Source: Tigriopus japonicus
Lineage: Eukaryota > Arthropoda > Copepoda > Harpacticoida > Harpacticidae
Reading direction: 5' to 3'
Assembly: GCA_010645155.1 (NCBI GenBank)
Contig: CM021314.1
Span: 80,844-144,843, forward strand
DNA: 64,000 bases
This document shows, piece by piece, positions 21,630 to 33,686 of the stretch. The position numbers and the translations under genes were made by a program. Positions within the stretch are counted from its first letter, which is position 1. Each line of letters opens with the position of its first letter. The notes below the pieces were generated by a model. The model was not told where the DNA came from. It did no database searches and saw only the letters and a program-made list of their open reading frames with translations.

Positions 21630-24100
21630 AATTGGCTTTGACTGATTTGGAATGTAAAATCAAATAACGTTGGCAACAAATGTTCACAAAATACAAACAA
21701 TAATAATGTGGCATCGGACTTACTCAATTGGATCGTTTTGCCATATCGAGGATTCCAATTTTGTGGCTTCTTGATAAAGAGCTTGGTGTCATCGATACTT
21801 TCATGTGCAGCGTAGACCCAGAATCCTTATCTATATGACGAGGGAAACTTTAAACTAAGAACCACTGACTTTCACTGGATCAGGAGGCTAACGATTTGAT
21901 GAATGATTTACATTACAGTTTCCTTAATGAAACACGGGTTTTGCTTTCATTGTTCTTCTTTACATTGTTCTGTTACTTGCTGCAGTATCTTTTTTTAATT
22001 TTTTGACATTGTGATATGGAAAGTTTCTTTTACAATTTGAAGTCTTCAGAGATGTAAGGTTCGCAAAATTATTTTTTGCTGAGTCATTCTTGAATTTTTG
22101 CATCACATCTGTCCATGAAATTTGGAAAAATGTGTTCAATGTGCCTTTTAAGTTTTATGTTTATTATTTTTAGTTTAAACATTATTTTTATAAGTTTTAT
22201 GATCGGTTTGTGTGTAATCTTGTTTGTTTTTATCATTAATTTAATTTTGTCAATAATTTCATAATTTTGTGTGTGGTTTCAAAACTCTTTTAATATTTAT
22301 GATTGAAATTTAGGCAATAGTAATAATAAATAATACTTTCGGAAATTTCAGAATGAACAAGGGAGATCTCTAACTTTAAGACTTGCACTATTTTGAAGCT
22401 TGTCACAAACCCAAGGCTTAAAAGGTATCATTTCAGCATCATTTGGGTTTTGCTACCAAAATTTCTTAAATCTAGCCTAAAATCAACTTCCATTGATCTC
22501 GCTTTTATTAAAACAAAAACGTTTCTTTAAAGAAAATTTTTCTGCCTTTTTGCACTTTTCACATTTATTTGCACTCTTTATTTACGATTTTGGCCAAAAT
22601 TGACAAATCGTTAAAAAATGTATTGGCTTTTGAAAGAATTTTTAGTTTCAAGATCAAAATTTGAACTAGTCAAAAAAGCATGCATTTGCAATCAAACATT
22701 CTCAGCACCTTGAAGAAATATGTACATTTCAGACACAAACCTCACACTTTATTCACCATCTTGGCTTTAACAATAGCATCCCATCCCCTGACTAAAGAAT
22801 CTGATTGCATGCCACCAATAAATATCAAACCTAAAGAAATTTAAGTTATGGTAATGGAATGAAATGACAAACAATATAGATTGTAGGCTTAGGATTGTTG
22901 CCTACAAAGAGCGCTGTTTCTAAAAAAGTCATCATAAACTTGAAACCATCATGCTAAGGATAGATCAGTGTAGCAGTACATGTTGTTTAATTGACTTGGA
23001 GACATTACTTTTAAGTTCCAAGAGTATTTGAGAACAGTTTTGATGTGATGAGACCAATGTCACATTTGAAATTGAGTTCTGGTAATTAGGCAACGGGCCA
23101 AATATTGAAGTAGTGTTACTTAAACCATGCTTAAAACACATTTATGAATATTTTCTTTGATACAATTGTTAGGCACACGTGGGTCTAAAATATTGGTGAA
23201 ATCTATTTTTCTGTTCAATCTTCAATGTCCTTTTTTGAACAACATTCTCGAAGGACAAAAACGGACCGATGTTAAGTCATATAAAACAACGGCTCAATAG
23301 ATTTTGACTATGTTTAGGTACAGACAACCTTGAAACCACCTTAGGAATGGAAAGTTCCGAATATTTTTTCTAGAGCATTTTTAATGACTTTATATCCTTT
23401 TTTGGTCGTCTTAAAACTAGTCTCAAATGTCTTTAGAACTTGTAAATAACTTCTCCTGCCCAATTAAGAGCCATGGGTACTCCATGAATGACGTTTTAAG
23501 TCCAAATGCAAGTTATTTGTTCTTTTTTACATTTATTTGCTCTTTTTTTCGACATTTATTTGCACTTTCAACATTTTTCTGCACTTTGTTTTGCACTTTT
23601 GGGTACATTTTTCTGCAACTTTTGGTAACTAAAAGGGGGAAATTTTTTTGCACTTTCTGCCCGTCCCTACTTATTAGCCTTACAAGCATTCAAATGAACT
23701 TTGATAATTAATCTTATTCTTGTTCCTGAGCAATTCGAACGTTTTGCAACCTAAATATTCTTTACTGCCACCGTCCTATTAATGAGGGTTAAATCCTCGC
23801 ATCGCTTCTTTCTGTACTATCTTGTCCCTTCCATGTCTGTCTGGATTGATTTCCAGTGCTGGCGTGGAAAACAAGCGATGGATGCAAGAACAACGTACGT
23901 ACATACGTATGTGTGCGTTAGCTGAGACTCGACCACTCGACTCACTTACTCCCCAGTCATCCGGAGGTCATCGATCGACATCAGCTGCGAATTGAGTTAG
24001 AAATTTGGTTCCGTCCGTCCGTCGAAAGAGGTAAGTCGAACTCATCATTGTCATTTTTGCAGAAGCAATCAAGCTATTGAGTTTTCTTAGAGCTTCAGCG
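21630..24100. other. Intergenic, repeats only
   Basis: Between the channel and GNPDA. It contains a single family L end (21859-21900, AAGAACCACTGACTTTCACT), repeat H copy 2, and another TTTATTTGCAC block at 23505-23680. No exon was recognised; non-coding first exon of GNPDA is likely just before 24030 (a GTAAGT-like donor at 24030). Confidence 0.45.
22530..23080 (+). repeat. Repeat H, copy 2
   Basis: Block order as in 11590-11960: TTTGCACTTTTCACATTTAT, GGCCAAAATTGACAAATCG, AACTTGAAACCATCATGCTA, GAGTATTTGAGAACAGTTTT. By eye about 70-75% similar, interrupted by insertions. Confidence 0.6.
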
Positions 24101-26304
24101 ATGCGTCTGATTATTTTGGAAGATGAAGAAGGTGTGGGTGATTGGTCTGCCAAGTACGTGGTCAAAAGGATCAACGAATTCAAACCCAGCAAGGACAAGC
24201 TTTTCGTGCTGGGTCTGCCCACAGGTGGAACCCCTCTGAAGATGTACAAGGCTCTTATTCAACATTACAAAGCTGGAAAGGTGTCATTCAAGTATGTGAA
24301 AACCTTTAACATGGACGAATACGTAGGATTGCCACGAGATCATCCCGAAAGCTACCATCACTACATGTTCAACAACTTCTTCAAGGTAAACCTCTTTCCA
24401 AAAACTTTCTAAAAACTTTTTTATTTCATAGAAGGACTATTTGATGCAACCCAAAGTCATTTAGAACATATTCGAAAGGCAAACCTATAAAATTTGTTGA
24501 GAATAGGCTGCGCCCAAATACCTGTTATTGCATTAATCCATGAAGATTAACATAATTTAAATAACTTGATTAGGTTCTAGCAAATTTAAATCGACTTTGG
24601 ATCTTCCGCTTCAGAGAACTTCACTTTTTCATCTTCATTCATTTCCAAATCGGCAGCGTTTTTGGAGACTGAACATGGCTTTAGAAACATCAAAACGGAC
24701 CTAATTTTCATTCCACAACATTTATGATTTCATCTCACCCAATAACAGAACTGACATATTTTATTGTCTGGTATATACTATAATGCGTTCTAAATCCATT
24801 CATTCACTCATCAACGAGTTATGCAAGAGCTTCCTCTAACGATTCATAAGTCCTTCACATCCAAACCTATAATTTCAGCATATTGACATTGCTCCCTCGA
24901 ATGTTAATATTTTGGATGGGAATGCTCCCGATCTAATGCAAGAGTGCCTCGATTACGAGCAAAAGATCGAAGAAGCCGGTGGAATTGAATTGTTCATTGG
25001 TGGAATCGGACCTGATGGCCATATTGCTTTTAATGAACCCGGATCCTCCTTGGTGTCCAAAACGAGAGTCAAAACTCTTAACCAAGTAATTTGATTTTGG
25101 GATAACGTTATTGACCTTAACAAGGCCAATCATTTAAGTTTTGCTTGTTAGGAAACCATCTTGGCTAATGCCAGATTTTTTGGCGGAGATATGAACCTGG
25201 TTCCCAAACAAGCCTTGACAGTTGGTGTTGGGACGGTCATGGAAGCCAAGGAAGTCATGGTTCTCATTACTGGTGCGCACAAGGCTCTGGCCCTTTCTAA
25301 GGTTGGTAATATAATTCTCATTTGTGCAATCAAATTTGAAATACGTATTACGGATGACTGGAGAGTTTAGGTACATAAAGCATTTGAAGCCTTGGGGGGA
25401 GGGGGGGCAAAGGTGGAAATGAATAATGGTGGACCATTAAAAAAAAGCCATTTTGCGAGGAGGGATTTCAACGTAAGACACGCTCATTTTTCAAAAGAAT
25501 TATATTCCAGCTACATAATTCATTCAAACTGTTGCAAAAAGCACTGAAGGCCGTTTGTCGCAGTCGTGACTTGGGGCGAGAACCTTCGTTCAGCTTCATT
25601 CAAAAATAGTGCACAACGGTCATATGTAGAACGAGACGGGCATAGCACTATGTGAAGGCCCATAATCAAGAGCCCGAATCTTTTTTGACCAACATTTTAC
25701 GAGCCACTCCCGAGGACTAACCAGAGGGTAAAGAATCCTTTCGGTTCGTTTGTTTCCAAGATTGTGAAGATATTTCGCCCTCTCAGTTTTGATGTTGCGG
25801 TTCTTGAAGTGAGCTTCCCTTTTATTGTAGTGCACTCTGTCGTTATTCTGTGTGCTTCAAAAATCTTGTCATTTCCCTGCAAATCTGCAGTGCATTGCTA
25901 TGACTTGAAGGAAATAGTAATCAGCTAAAGAATAGCGTTTGTCATGGCTATGAGCAATATAATTGGCGCAGTTGTTTCTCGTAAAATTGTGGAAATTTTT
26001 ATTCTTGCTTTCTCTTGTAGTTCGATCGATAGCACTAGCAACTAACTTTTTTAATGACTATTTCCATCCATAGGCCATCGAGGAAGGTATCAACCACATG
26101 TGGACGGTGTCTGCCTTGCAACAACATCCCAGAACCATTATGGTTTGCGATGAGCCAGCTACTTTGGAGCTTCGGGTAAAAACCGTGAAATACTTCAAGT
26201 CCTTGTGGGAGGTTCATCAGGATTTGACCAAGGAAGATGATACGGCCTCGACTGTGTACAACGAGTACCAGATCGAACGAAAAATCAGCCAATCTCAAGA
26301 ATAG
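24101..26304 (+). CDS. GNPDA: Glucosamine-6-phosphate deaminase
   Basis: Converts glucosamine-6-phosphate and water to fructose-6-phosphate and ammonia, the cytosolic step that returns amino-sugar carbon to glycolysis and opposes GFAT in the hexosamine pathway that feeds chitin and glycan synthesis. Four exons: 24101-24385, 24879-25085, 25152-25301, 26074-26304, all in phase 0, giving 290 residues (vertebrate enzymes are about 276-289). Start MRLIILED matches the family. [20 protein letters not shown] carries the substrate-loop Asp; [18 protein letters not shown] holds the catalytic Asp, His and Glu triad; [15 protein letters not shown] and [11 protein letters not shown] are conserved. The phosphate-binding loop reads LPTGGTP rather than LPTGSTP, common in invertebrates. 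No key residue is missing, so it should be active. Confidence 0.97.
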
Positions 26305-27733
26305 CTCTCGTTCACCCATCGGGGAGTTATCGAAATGATTGCAATCGTGTTCTGCTGACAATGTATGTGTACTGATACTTGCTGCTTGTCTCAAAACATG
26401 ATTCTGTGATACCATTTATGGGCTTTGTTGGACTAAATTTTTTGTGCAGGGTCTTCGAGTACAGCAATGAAAAGCACTTCCAAAAGCTGGCCCCCTTTTG
26501 AGGGTTTCCTTGGGTTTGAGGGAAAGCGTGGGAGGACAAGGGCTCATTGGCTGCTATTCTTGCTAGCTACAAGATCAAACAGACCTCAGCTCTTCGAGGA
26601 GAGAATATCCTTGCTGCTGTTCTAAAGTTGTTTCTATTTTAAGACCTTGTCCTGCCTCGACAAAGAACGAACATGGACGAGGATGGTATCACACTGGATT
26701 TTTCCTCCTTCGTATGCTTTTTTACAACGATGCGCTTTGTTTGGAAATTTTGATAGGGTTTCATATGCAAGGATAATACTCCTGAAGTTCAAAGTGTTCT
26801 TAAAGTTTGTTGCTCTGGTGCCTGACCCATTAACTTTTTTAATGTCAGTCTCAGCTCTTGATCCTAGTCGCGTTGTTGGCAGAGGAAGTCGTCGTTCGCT
26901 ACTCGTTTTGGTGATGGTGGTGGGGAACGTCGTTAGTCTCTGGCCAACTCGAAGGACCTCCTAGCTCAATTCACGTGCTGGCTGGGCCATAAACTCTGTG
27001 TACAGACATCGTAGTAGTAGTGTGAGTGAGGCAACGAATGTTCGGCACTGAACTCGTGGGCTACTCGCATTTTAAAACACAGCTGAAAAACAACCTCACC
27101 CTCAAATGTGCGTGGAATAAAAACCTTCAAACGCTTCTTGCAAGTGTCCCTTAATCAATTGGGTGTGCTCCAGGCGCTGATCCAACCGCCATCGTTCATG
27201 TTTTCTGAGGGTCCGCTTCATCGACGTATGTTCCACGTCAGTGGAATTCCGAGTGCCGGTTCCAATCATCCCGGGCATGTTTGCACGGGAGGTGGGCTTG
27301 GTTGATGATGGGCTTGCTTCTGGTCTGAGCCACTGAGCCTTGTTTGGGGCGCAGCCTTCGTCCGTGTGTGTACGTTGCAACTTAGAGCGGCATTGGATTA
27401 AGAAAGGCCGATTGCGCACTTTGAGGACAGGGGGAGCTGAGAAAGAGAAGGTTTGTTCTCGCTTTCGCGTGTTTGGTCTGTGGACGACGACACGGTTCTA
27501 GTGAAAAGTAGGACCACTAACAGAGAGGAACACACAGCCAAAGAAGCACCAGAAGGATGCGGCCGGAAAGGTTGTTGTGGGTGGGACCAAAAGAAAATAC
27601 AAAAGTGCTTGAGTGTTCTTTCGTGTGGTTCACACATTTTCTGATTGAAGACTTCATAAAAGTGCCAAGCCAACTTATTGGTTGGTGACTGACAAGGAAT
27701 GTCGTATTAGAGGCTTTAGATCTCCTAATATAA
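26305..27733. other. Intergenic between GNPDA and ELMOD
   Basis: 3' UTR of GNPDA followed by the promoter region of the ELMO-domain gene. Several overlapping short frames on both strands; none has a recognised domain. No mobile element identified. Confidence 0.5.
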
Positions 27734-30700
27734 ATGCACAATTTCCAATTCAAAATGGATTTTATCCACGAATTGATCTCGTACTTCTATTGGTATTTCC
27801 GTCCAATCATCAAAGGCTTCTTACGCCTAACCACACGCCTGTGTGAGCTTCAACGCATCTGTTATGGAGATCCCAAGGGTGGGCCTCGAACTTGTGGTGT
27901 GGGTAAGTGCTCACAGTAGTCTGAATGCCTTAAGAACATCGAATTTTTCTCTAGCATAAAAGAAGTTCTCTTTTTTATTTCCATTATTTAGAAAACTCAC
28001 TGATGCTAAGTCGTGATCCTGAGATAATCAAAGTGATTAAAAACCTAGACGAACAAATCTCCGCAGGTGCCTTCAAATCCACGCAAACAGAGAAAGAAGT
28101 TTTGATGAATGCGGTGAATACCATTCTTGTGACCAAAAAAATCAAAAGAGATCTTCATCGACAGTGAGTGTGCAATTCTAAAATATGTTGGCTCGGATTT
28201 AGTGTTGACTTATGCCCCATTTTTTAGGTTTGAAGTGTCTTTACGTCAGTGTCTTCGTCAAATTTGGGGCTACAAGCAATTGGTTCAAGAGGTGGAAAAA
28301 CTTCGTTCCGAAGGGTATGATTCCGAAAACTTGGAGCACGAACGAACCCTCCTTCAACTTTGGGCTTTACTTCAACCCGGCATTCCTTTGACAACCCGAA
28401 AGACGAAGCAGTGGCAAAACATTGGATTTCAAGGCGAGGATCCAAAGACAGACTTTAGAGGCATGGGTACTCTAGGTTTGGAAAACCTCATGTAAGTTGT
28501 TCCATCAAATTGACTAAATCATGGAGGTTGCATTACAAATCAGTCAATTAATCGCCCATGATGATGAACGATGACACTCTTGTGTTCAAATGGTAGAAGT
28601 AACAACTGCATTTTGTACAAAAATAATTGTAAACTAAAATTAAGCATTCAAAGAATTCTATAGGTGTTTGTGTGTAATCAATGTATTTTACTGTTTGGAG
28701 AGCAAATGAATATAATACTGACCCGGGGACTCACACTTTAGTATATGAAGCTGGTAAAGATCCGAAGGTGTGCGTTACGATTTAGACAAAAATGTCTTCC
28801 ACATGAGCTTTGGAAGTTGCTGCACGGTTACTTGGACCTTGGCCATTTTCTTTTTTATCGTCCCACGAGTTGGTCTCAATTATCTTCCCTTCCCATAAAA
28901 AGCTTCTGGTTCTCCACTTCATGATATCGACCCAACTTAAAGGATGAATGTGGAAACCTTGACTTTCGCCGAAAAGATCTTTGCCAATGTGAGGGATTGT
29001 GGGATAACCGCGAAGGAAATTGACGCAATCAAGTTATTTGCTGATCAAGGTCGAAACTGAAAAAACATCTTTGAAGTGTTTCGCTTGTACATACGTACTA
29101 GAATCTCTAATACAGGGGGTCGGCAACCGTTTTTGTGTCAAGGCCCACCAAATTTGGTTTCGTGAAGTCGGGGCCCACCATACAGATGGTGACGGGTTCA
29201 TGGGCCCACAAATTACCGATGAAAGACCTCTGGGCCCACAAGTACAGTACCATGGATGTCTCTTGGGTCCACTATTTAGGACTTACCTCATTGCTCATGG
29301 GCCCACCAACGATCACCCTTGGGCTTATATGTGAGCCGCGGCCCACCGGTTGACGACCCCTGCTCTAATACGTACAAGTAGGACCACAGAGAGGAACAGT
29401 TTGTGCAGCTGTTACTTCACTCAATTACCTCGAGACTTCACATTGGTTTGGTGTTAGAATAGCAAAATAACAATTATGGAGGATCTTTTAAAGGTCATGA
29501 CAGACAGACTCGAGACCCGAATGACGTCTTTTCAAGAATGCTTCTAGCTTGAAAAGCCGAAAGGTGGAACCCTCTCCCGTTACCATGTAGCCGGGAACTC
29601 GCTTTACAATGGAGCTAAAATTATGTTACCTTTAGATTGAGTTACTAACTATTGTATTCTCATGACTTGTGGTTTGTATCTGAAGACTATTTCACTTGCC
29701 AACCACCTAGAAATACGTCACTTGAGTTTGAACCTTCAATTTGGTATTTTTTTTTCATCAAACTTTTCACTAACCTAAAATTAATCGCCATATGCTGCTA
29801 TTATCAAGCCTTATTTAAAAACAGAGTAGGTGGGCCCTGTGGGCCAAAGTAAAGACTTTGGTGTCGTTAGTTCAGAACTCATAAAATAATTAAGGGACAC
29901 TAAACAGTAATGATATACCGACGGCGCTTTCGGGCGAAATTTTGGATTCAGTTTCGGTTATACCTACTGATGGTACCTACTGATTATGCCTATGGCTATA
30001 CCTACCGAAGACAAGCATTCTATAGTTGGTGAGTAAAATGAAGATTTCTTCCGCCCTTCTCCCCTTGAGAGACAAATGCGACTTGCAACCATGGCAATTG
30101 TCATAATTATCGCAATGATGCCATGATTTCATTCATGCCCAAAGGCTCCAACAGGGAACTTGAAAGTTCTAAAGATTCTGAAGAAAAAGCAAAGTTTATG
30201 ATAATCTAAAGGTGTCTACATTTGATCCGTCGACCCTGCATTCCTCTTGTTCGAGTTTCTCTTAGGTAATTAACTGATAATGATTGTTGGGAACTGTTGG
30301 AATAGTGTAAAGCAATATTGGATGCTTCTTGTATGTGGTCCATATTGGATTTGTGTCGATTTGTTTCCTGAGCGATGGCGTGTGTCCTCCGAAATGGTAA
30401 ACTTCGTTAAATATTCTGGTCAGGAATCGCCGCATGGAGCCATGTCGACACATCACACTACGAAAGTGTTGGCCGATATTCACTTGGGCTAAGAAAACGT
30501 CTGACAGTCATGATATCAAGTGTCCTTAGAGAATTTTGGTGGCCCCTGAGTGTCCTAAACCGTCGTTCCCAATAAACAATGTGTGGAGACAAGACACCTT
30601 GACCTTTAGGCGTGGTTGAATTCCACGATGCTTCCATTCCTATCCTTATGATTTTGACCATGGTCATACTTGATAAATGTGGTGAATGGGGAAAGAATGG

Positions 30701-32915
30701 AATTTCTTGGCTAGCAATAAGAATCAAGCGTTCGCGAAAAACTTTCCACAATGTCTGCAGTGGAAAGTTCAAAGAAAGCGAAGTGGTTTTACCTGTCTTG
30801 ACTGTTCTTGACTTTTTTCAGATATTTTGCCAGAGAATACAATTCTACCGCCAAACATATTTTATCGCATTCCCATCATCCTAAGCATGGGTAAGTGATA
30901 GTTTACAAATTTTCTTTTGATATTTGATGCAATTGATATCAAAACCATGATTTTATTAGGTAGTACCAACAAAAATCCACTGAAATTTACTCATTTTTGC
31001 AGTTTTTATACCTCAATTGACTCCCTTACGCCTTCTGTGAGGTAAGATTGTACAGGAGGGAATTGTTTCAAATCGCGAAGAAATGCTACCCGTATGATCT
31101 TTTCAATATACTTTCACATCATTGTTTTTTGTGTAATAGAAACGTGTCGTCGCATGGTTCGATATGCTCTAGCATGATTTTTGTGTCTTTTCCTCCTTGC
31201 CCCATTCATTTAGGTGGCCTTCTTACCACATGCAAATAACCTTTTGCTCATGTGAGGGAATTGAACCCGCGCCATTTTACTCGCATTAACCGACCTATGG
31301 CCTGAACGCTCTTTCTTAGACCTCTTGGCGTCTTTTCCATTCTTCTCTTATTTTTGCTCATTTTGCGTGAATTTTTGTTGGTGCTTCTCAGACAAATTCT
31401 CGTTGTCGATCTCATCTATTTCATGTTCATGAAGTCACTTTTAATTCTGGAACAAAATATTGGTCCACTTGATTTTATTCTAAGAAATTGGTCTGATCCA
31501 AGAACCAAATGGGTCATTCATTTTATGTTCTTTGCAGTACATAAGCTTGAGAAGGCATATTTTTTCACTCCGACGTTCAATTGAACTGAAAGTTGAATAC
31601 TTAATCAACTGGATACACGCCAGGTCTCGTTTGCAGAAGAACGCAATTGAATTTATCCTAAAAGAAATCACAATTCTCATCTATAGCCTCCCACTCCAAA
31701 AATTCAGTGCTTCATGTTTGATCATATACCTTAATTTTAGATGTACATGATCTAATGCTTTAGTGCTCTATCATGTAATGAGTACGATCTAGTAATGACT
31801 CATAACCAGGGGTGCAGATTTCTGGCAAATAAAACATGCCTCTTAGGCCCCAAAAATGGCGAATAAAAGCGTCCAAATTGTCAAATAAAATGGCAACAAA
31901 ACAAAGAAATGGCAAATAGACACGAAAAATTACCAAAATATTGAAAAATTGGCCACTAAAATTGGAAAATGAGCATTATATTTCACCGACAATAAAGTGT
32001 AATGCAAGTGTCTGAACATTTAAGAGAAAATATTTTTATTCCGCTGAATAATCAATATATCCCTTCAGGAAAACATATTGGGCAATATTTTTTTCCCTAT
32101 TTTTGAACAAAAAAAACAATTTTTGCATTGATTTGGCCAAAAAACTACAAATTTTGTATTTCTTTGCCCAAAAAGGCAAATAAAGTAAAAAATGGCAAAA
32201 AAAAGTTTAAAAGGTAACAAATAGCAAATAAACATGTTTTTTTGGCATAAAATCTTATTTGCCTGAAATCTGCACCCCTACTCATAACGAATGAGTAGAT
32301 TGCCATCTAGCTCATTCAATCAGAACAAGGGCAAAGTGGAATGCAAGTTGAAACTTGTGAGGCAAACAAATTCGATGACGAATTTCGTGATTGTTTTGTT
32401 TTCACAACAAAACAGTAGTAACAAAGGAATAAATACGTTTTTATGACCGTATATTTCACATTTTGTGCCAGGGCCATGCTTTTCCTCAATATTTGACTCC
32501 AGATTATTCCAAAAAGTAGTGCTTCCATGAAGTGAAGTAAAAATTGTTTGAATTTATAATTGAATTAATCACACCTGTCGCAACATAAGCTTAAGTATGT
32601 TTGTTCATTTTAATTTTCAGATATTCGTTCGCTATTGTGGGCATTAACCTGACTCATATGGCTTACCGTCTTTTGAATGAAGGATGTGCCAAAAGCCACA
32701 TGTTCAATGTGACTGATGCCAAAGCCACATTGGATCATTTCCATCATCTTTACTCGTATCTGTTCATTGAATTTGATAAGTTCTGGTTGAGCGAGAAACC
32801 TAGAGACATCATGGAGTTCAACCGGATTCGTGATCTCTTTGAAAACAATGTACGGACTCTTCTGGCAGAGCCTTCCACTTGTTTGAAGATCCATATTGCC
32901 GTGGAAAATGTGTAG
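27734..32915 (+). CDS. ELMOD: ELMO domain-containing protein (ELMOD1/2/3 type)
   Basis: ELMOD proteins are GTPase-activating proteins for Arl2/Arf-family GTPases. Exons: 27734-27902, 27992-28163, 28228-28491, 30822-30890, 32621-32915; phases agree throughout and give 322 residues (ELMOD2 is 293). A second ATG at 27755 matches the vertebrate start better. The N-terminus has a hydrophobic/aromatic segment (ISYFYWYFRPIIKGFLR) and the family motif CELQRICYG. The ELMO domain runs from about residue 110: WGYKQLVQEVEKLR, YDSENLEHE, then KQWQNIGFQGEDPKTDFRGM, in which the Arg of DFRG is the proposed GAP arginine finger. YSFAIVGINLTHMAYRLL and FHHLYSYLFIEFDKFW complete the fold. Introns 3 and 4 host several mobile elements. 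Orthology within ELMOD1-3 cannot be fixed by eye; ELMOD2-like is my best reading. Confidence 0.93.
29113..29362. mobile_element. hAT MITE I, 250 bp, in ELMOD intron 3
   Basis: Perfect 8-bp target duplication ctctaata (29105-29112 and 29363-29370). Ends CAGGGGGTCGGCAACC and the reverse complement of CAGGGGTCGTCAACC form an inverted repeat typical of hAT (Charlie-like CAGGGGTCG ends). The interior repeats GGGCCCAC words several times. Non-autonomous. Confidence 0.92.
29915..30005 (-). mobile_element. Family K fragment in ELMOD intron 3
   Basis: GCGCTTTCGGGCGAAATTTT followed by GTTTCGGTTATACCTAC corresponds to the reverse complement of the right end of element K (33360-33686). Truncated, no termini. 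Confidence 0.55.
31200..31335 (-). mobile_element. Possible tRNA-related SINE head, in ELMOD intron 4
   Basis: On the minus strand GGCCATAGGTCGGTTAATGCG followed 20 bp later by GCGGGTTCAATTCCCT resembles A- and B-box promoter elements of a tRNA-derived SINE. A full tRNA cloverleaf cannot be drawn. Only one copy seen. Confidence 0.35.
31480..31722. mobile_element. Family L fragment, in ELMOD intron 4
   Basis: The block CAGGTCTCGTTTGCAGAAGA, then AGAAATCACAATTCTCATCT and AGCCTCCCACTCC with TTCAGTGCTTC, parallels 51890-51995 of the complete family L copy. The opposite terminus was not found. Confidence 0.6.
31807..32280 (+). mobile_element. hAT-like MITE, family A, copy 2, in ELMOD intron 4
   Basis: A 474-bp copy with a perfect 8-bp target duplication ctcataac (31799-31806 and 32281-32288). 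Ends CAGGGGTGCAGATTTCTGGC and the reverse complement of TAGGGGTGCAGATTTCAGGC. The 8-bp duplication plus the (C/T)AGGGG terminus places the family in the hAT superfamily. Interior as in copy 1 (429-921). Confidence 0.95.
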
Positions 32916-33359
32916 CAAAATTGTGAATTTTTTAAGACGTCTCATCGCTATCATCATATCACCCATAATGGTTCCAATTTTGTTGATTTGCGGCAGCAGT
33001 GGAAGATTTTTACATCGTGGACTATTGTAAATTTGCTTCTGATGCAATAGTGTCAAATTAGATAATGGACGAGTGAATTGATGAAGACTATGAACCAAAT
33101 CTACAACACCTCCAAAGTCAACAATTTAGAGGATTGGGACACTTAGAAAATAACGTGCTCGTCATGAGTCAATGAATCTATGTGCATTACTTGTGACTAT
33201 CAATCAATCTGACACTCAAAGCGTCCGTGATTGACTTTGAATTTCAAAACAAATTAGTGATCAACTAATAAATTGCTTATAGAAAATAAGTGAAAAAACA
33301 TTGTTTTAGTGTACAAGCTTGTAACAATCGATTGTCCTCATGTTTTCAAGTAAATTTAG
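32916..33359. other. 3' flank of ELMOD
   Basis: Untranslated and intergenic sequence between the ELMOD stop and element K. Nothing else recognised. Confidence 0.4.
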
Positions 33360-33686
33360 TAGTGATGGACAGAAAGGGCTCATAACCGAAACCGAAAGTT
33401 TCGGTCGAAAGAGGCTTACAAAACCGAAACCGAAAGCAGCTGACTACAAAATTGTATAAAAAGCAAAATCCACCTTGAAAATTAAATTGCTCATGTGTTC
33501 GATGTTAGGCAGCTGCAAATTTTGAAATTTTGAAAAACTTAAATTTCAGAGGTTTTTTGGACGATTTTTTATACGATTTTGTTGTCAAACTCCATCCTTT
33601 AGAGTGCATGTCTGCTTCCGGTTTCGATAGGCATAACCGAAACCGAAACAGAAATTTCGGCCGAAAGCGCGTTCGGTTCATCGCTA
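33360..33686. mobile_element. hAT-like MITE K, 327 bp
   Basis: Ends TAGTGATGGAC and the reverse complement of TAGCGATGAAC, with flanking 8-mers aaatttag and taatttag (7 of 8 identical). The interior carries repeated AACCGAAACCGAAA words near both ends. Lies in the 3' intergenic region between the convergent genes ELMOD and nocturnin. Confidence 0.75.
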
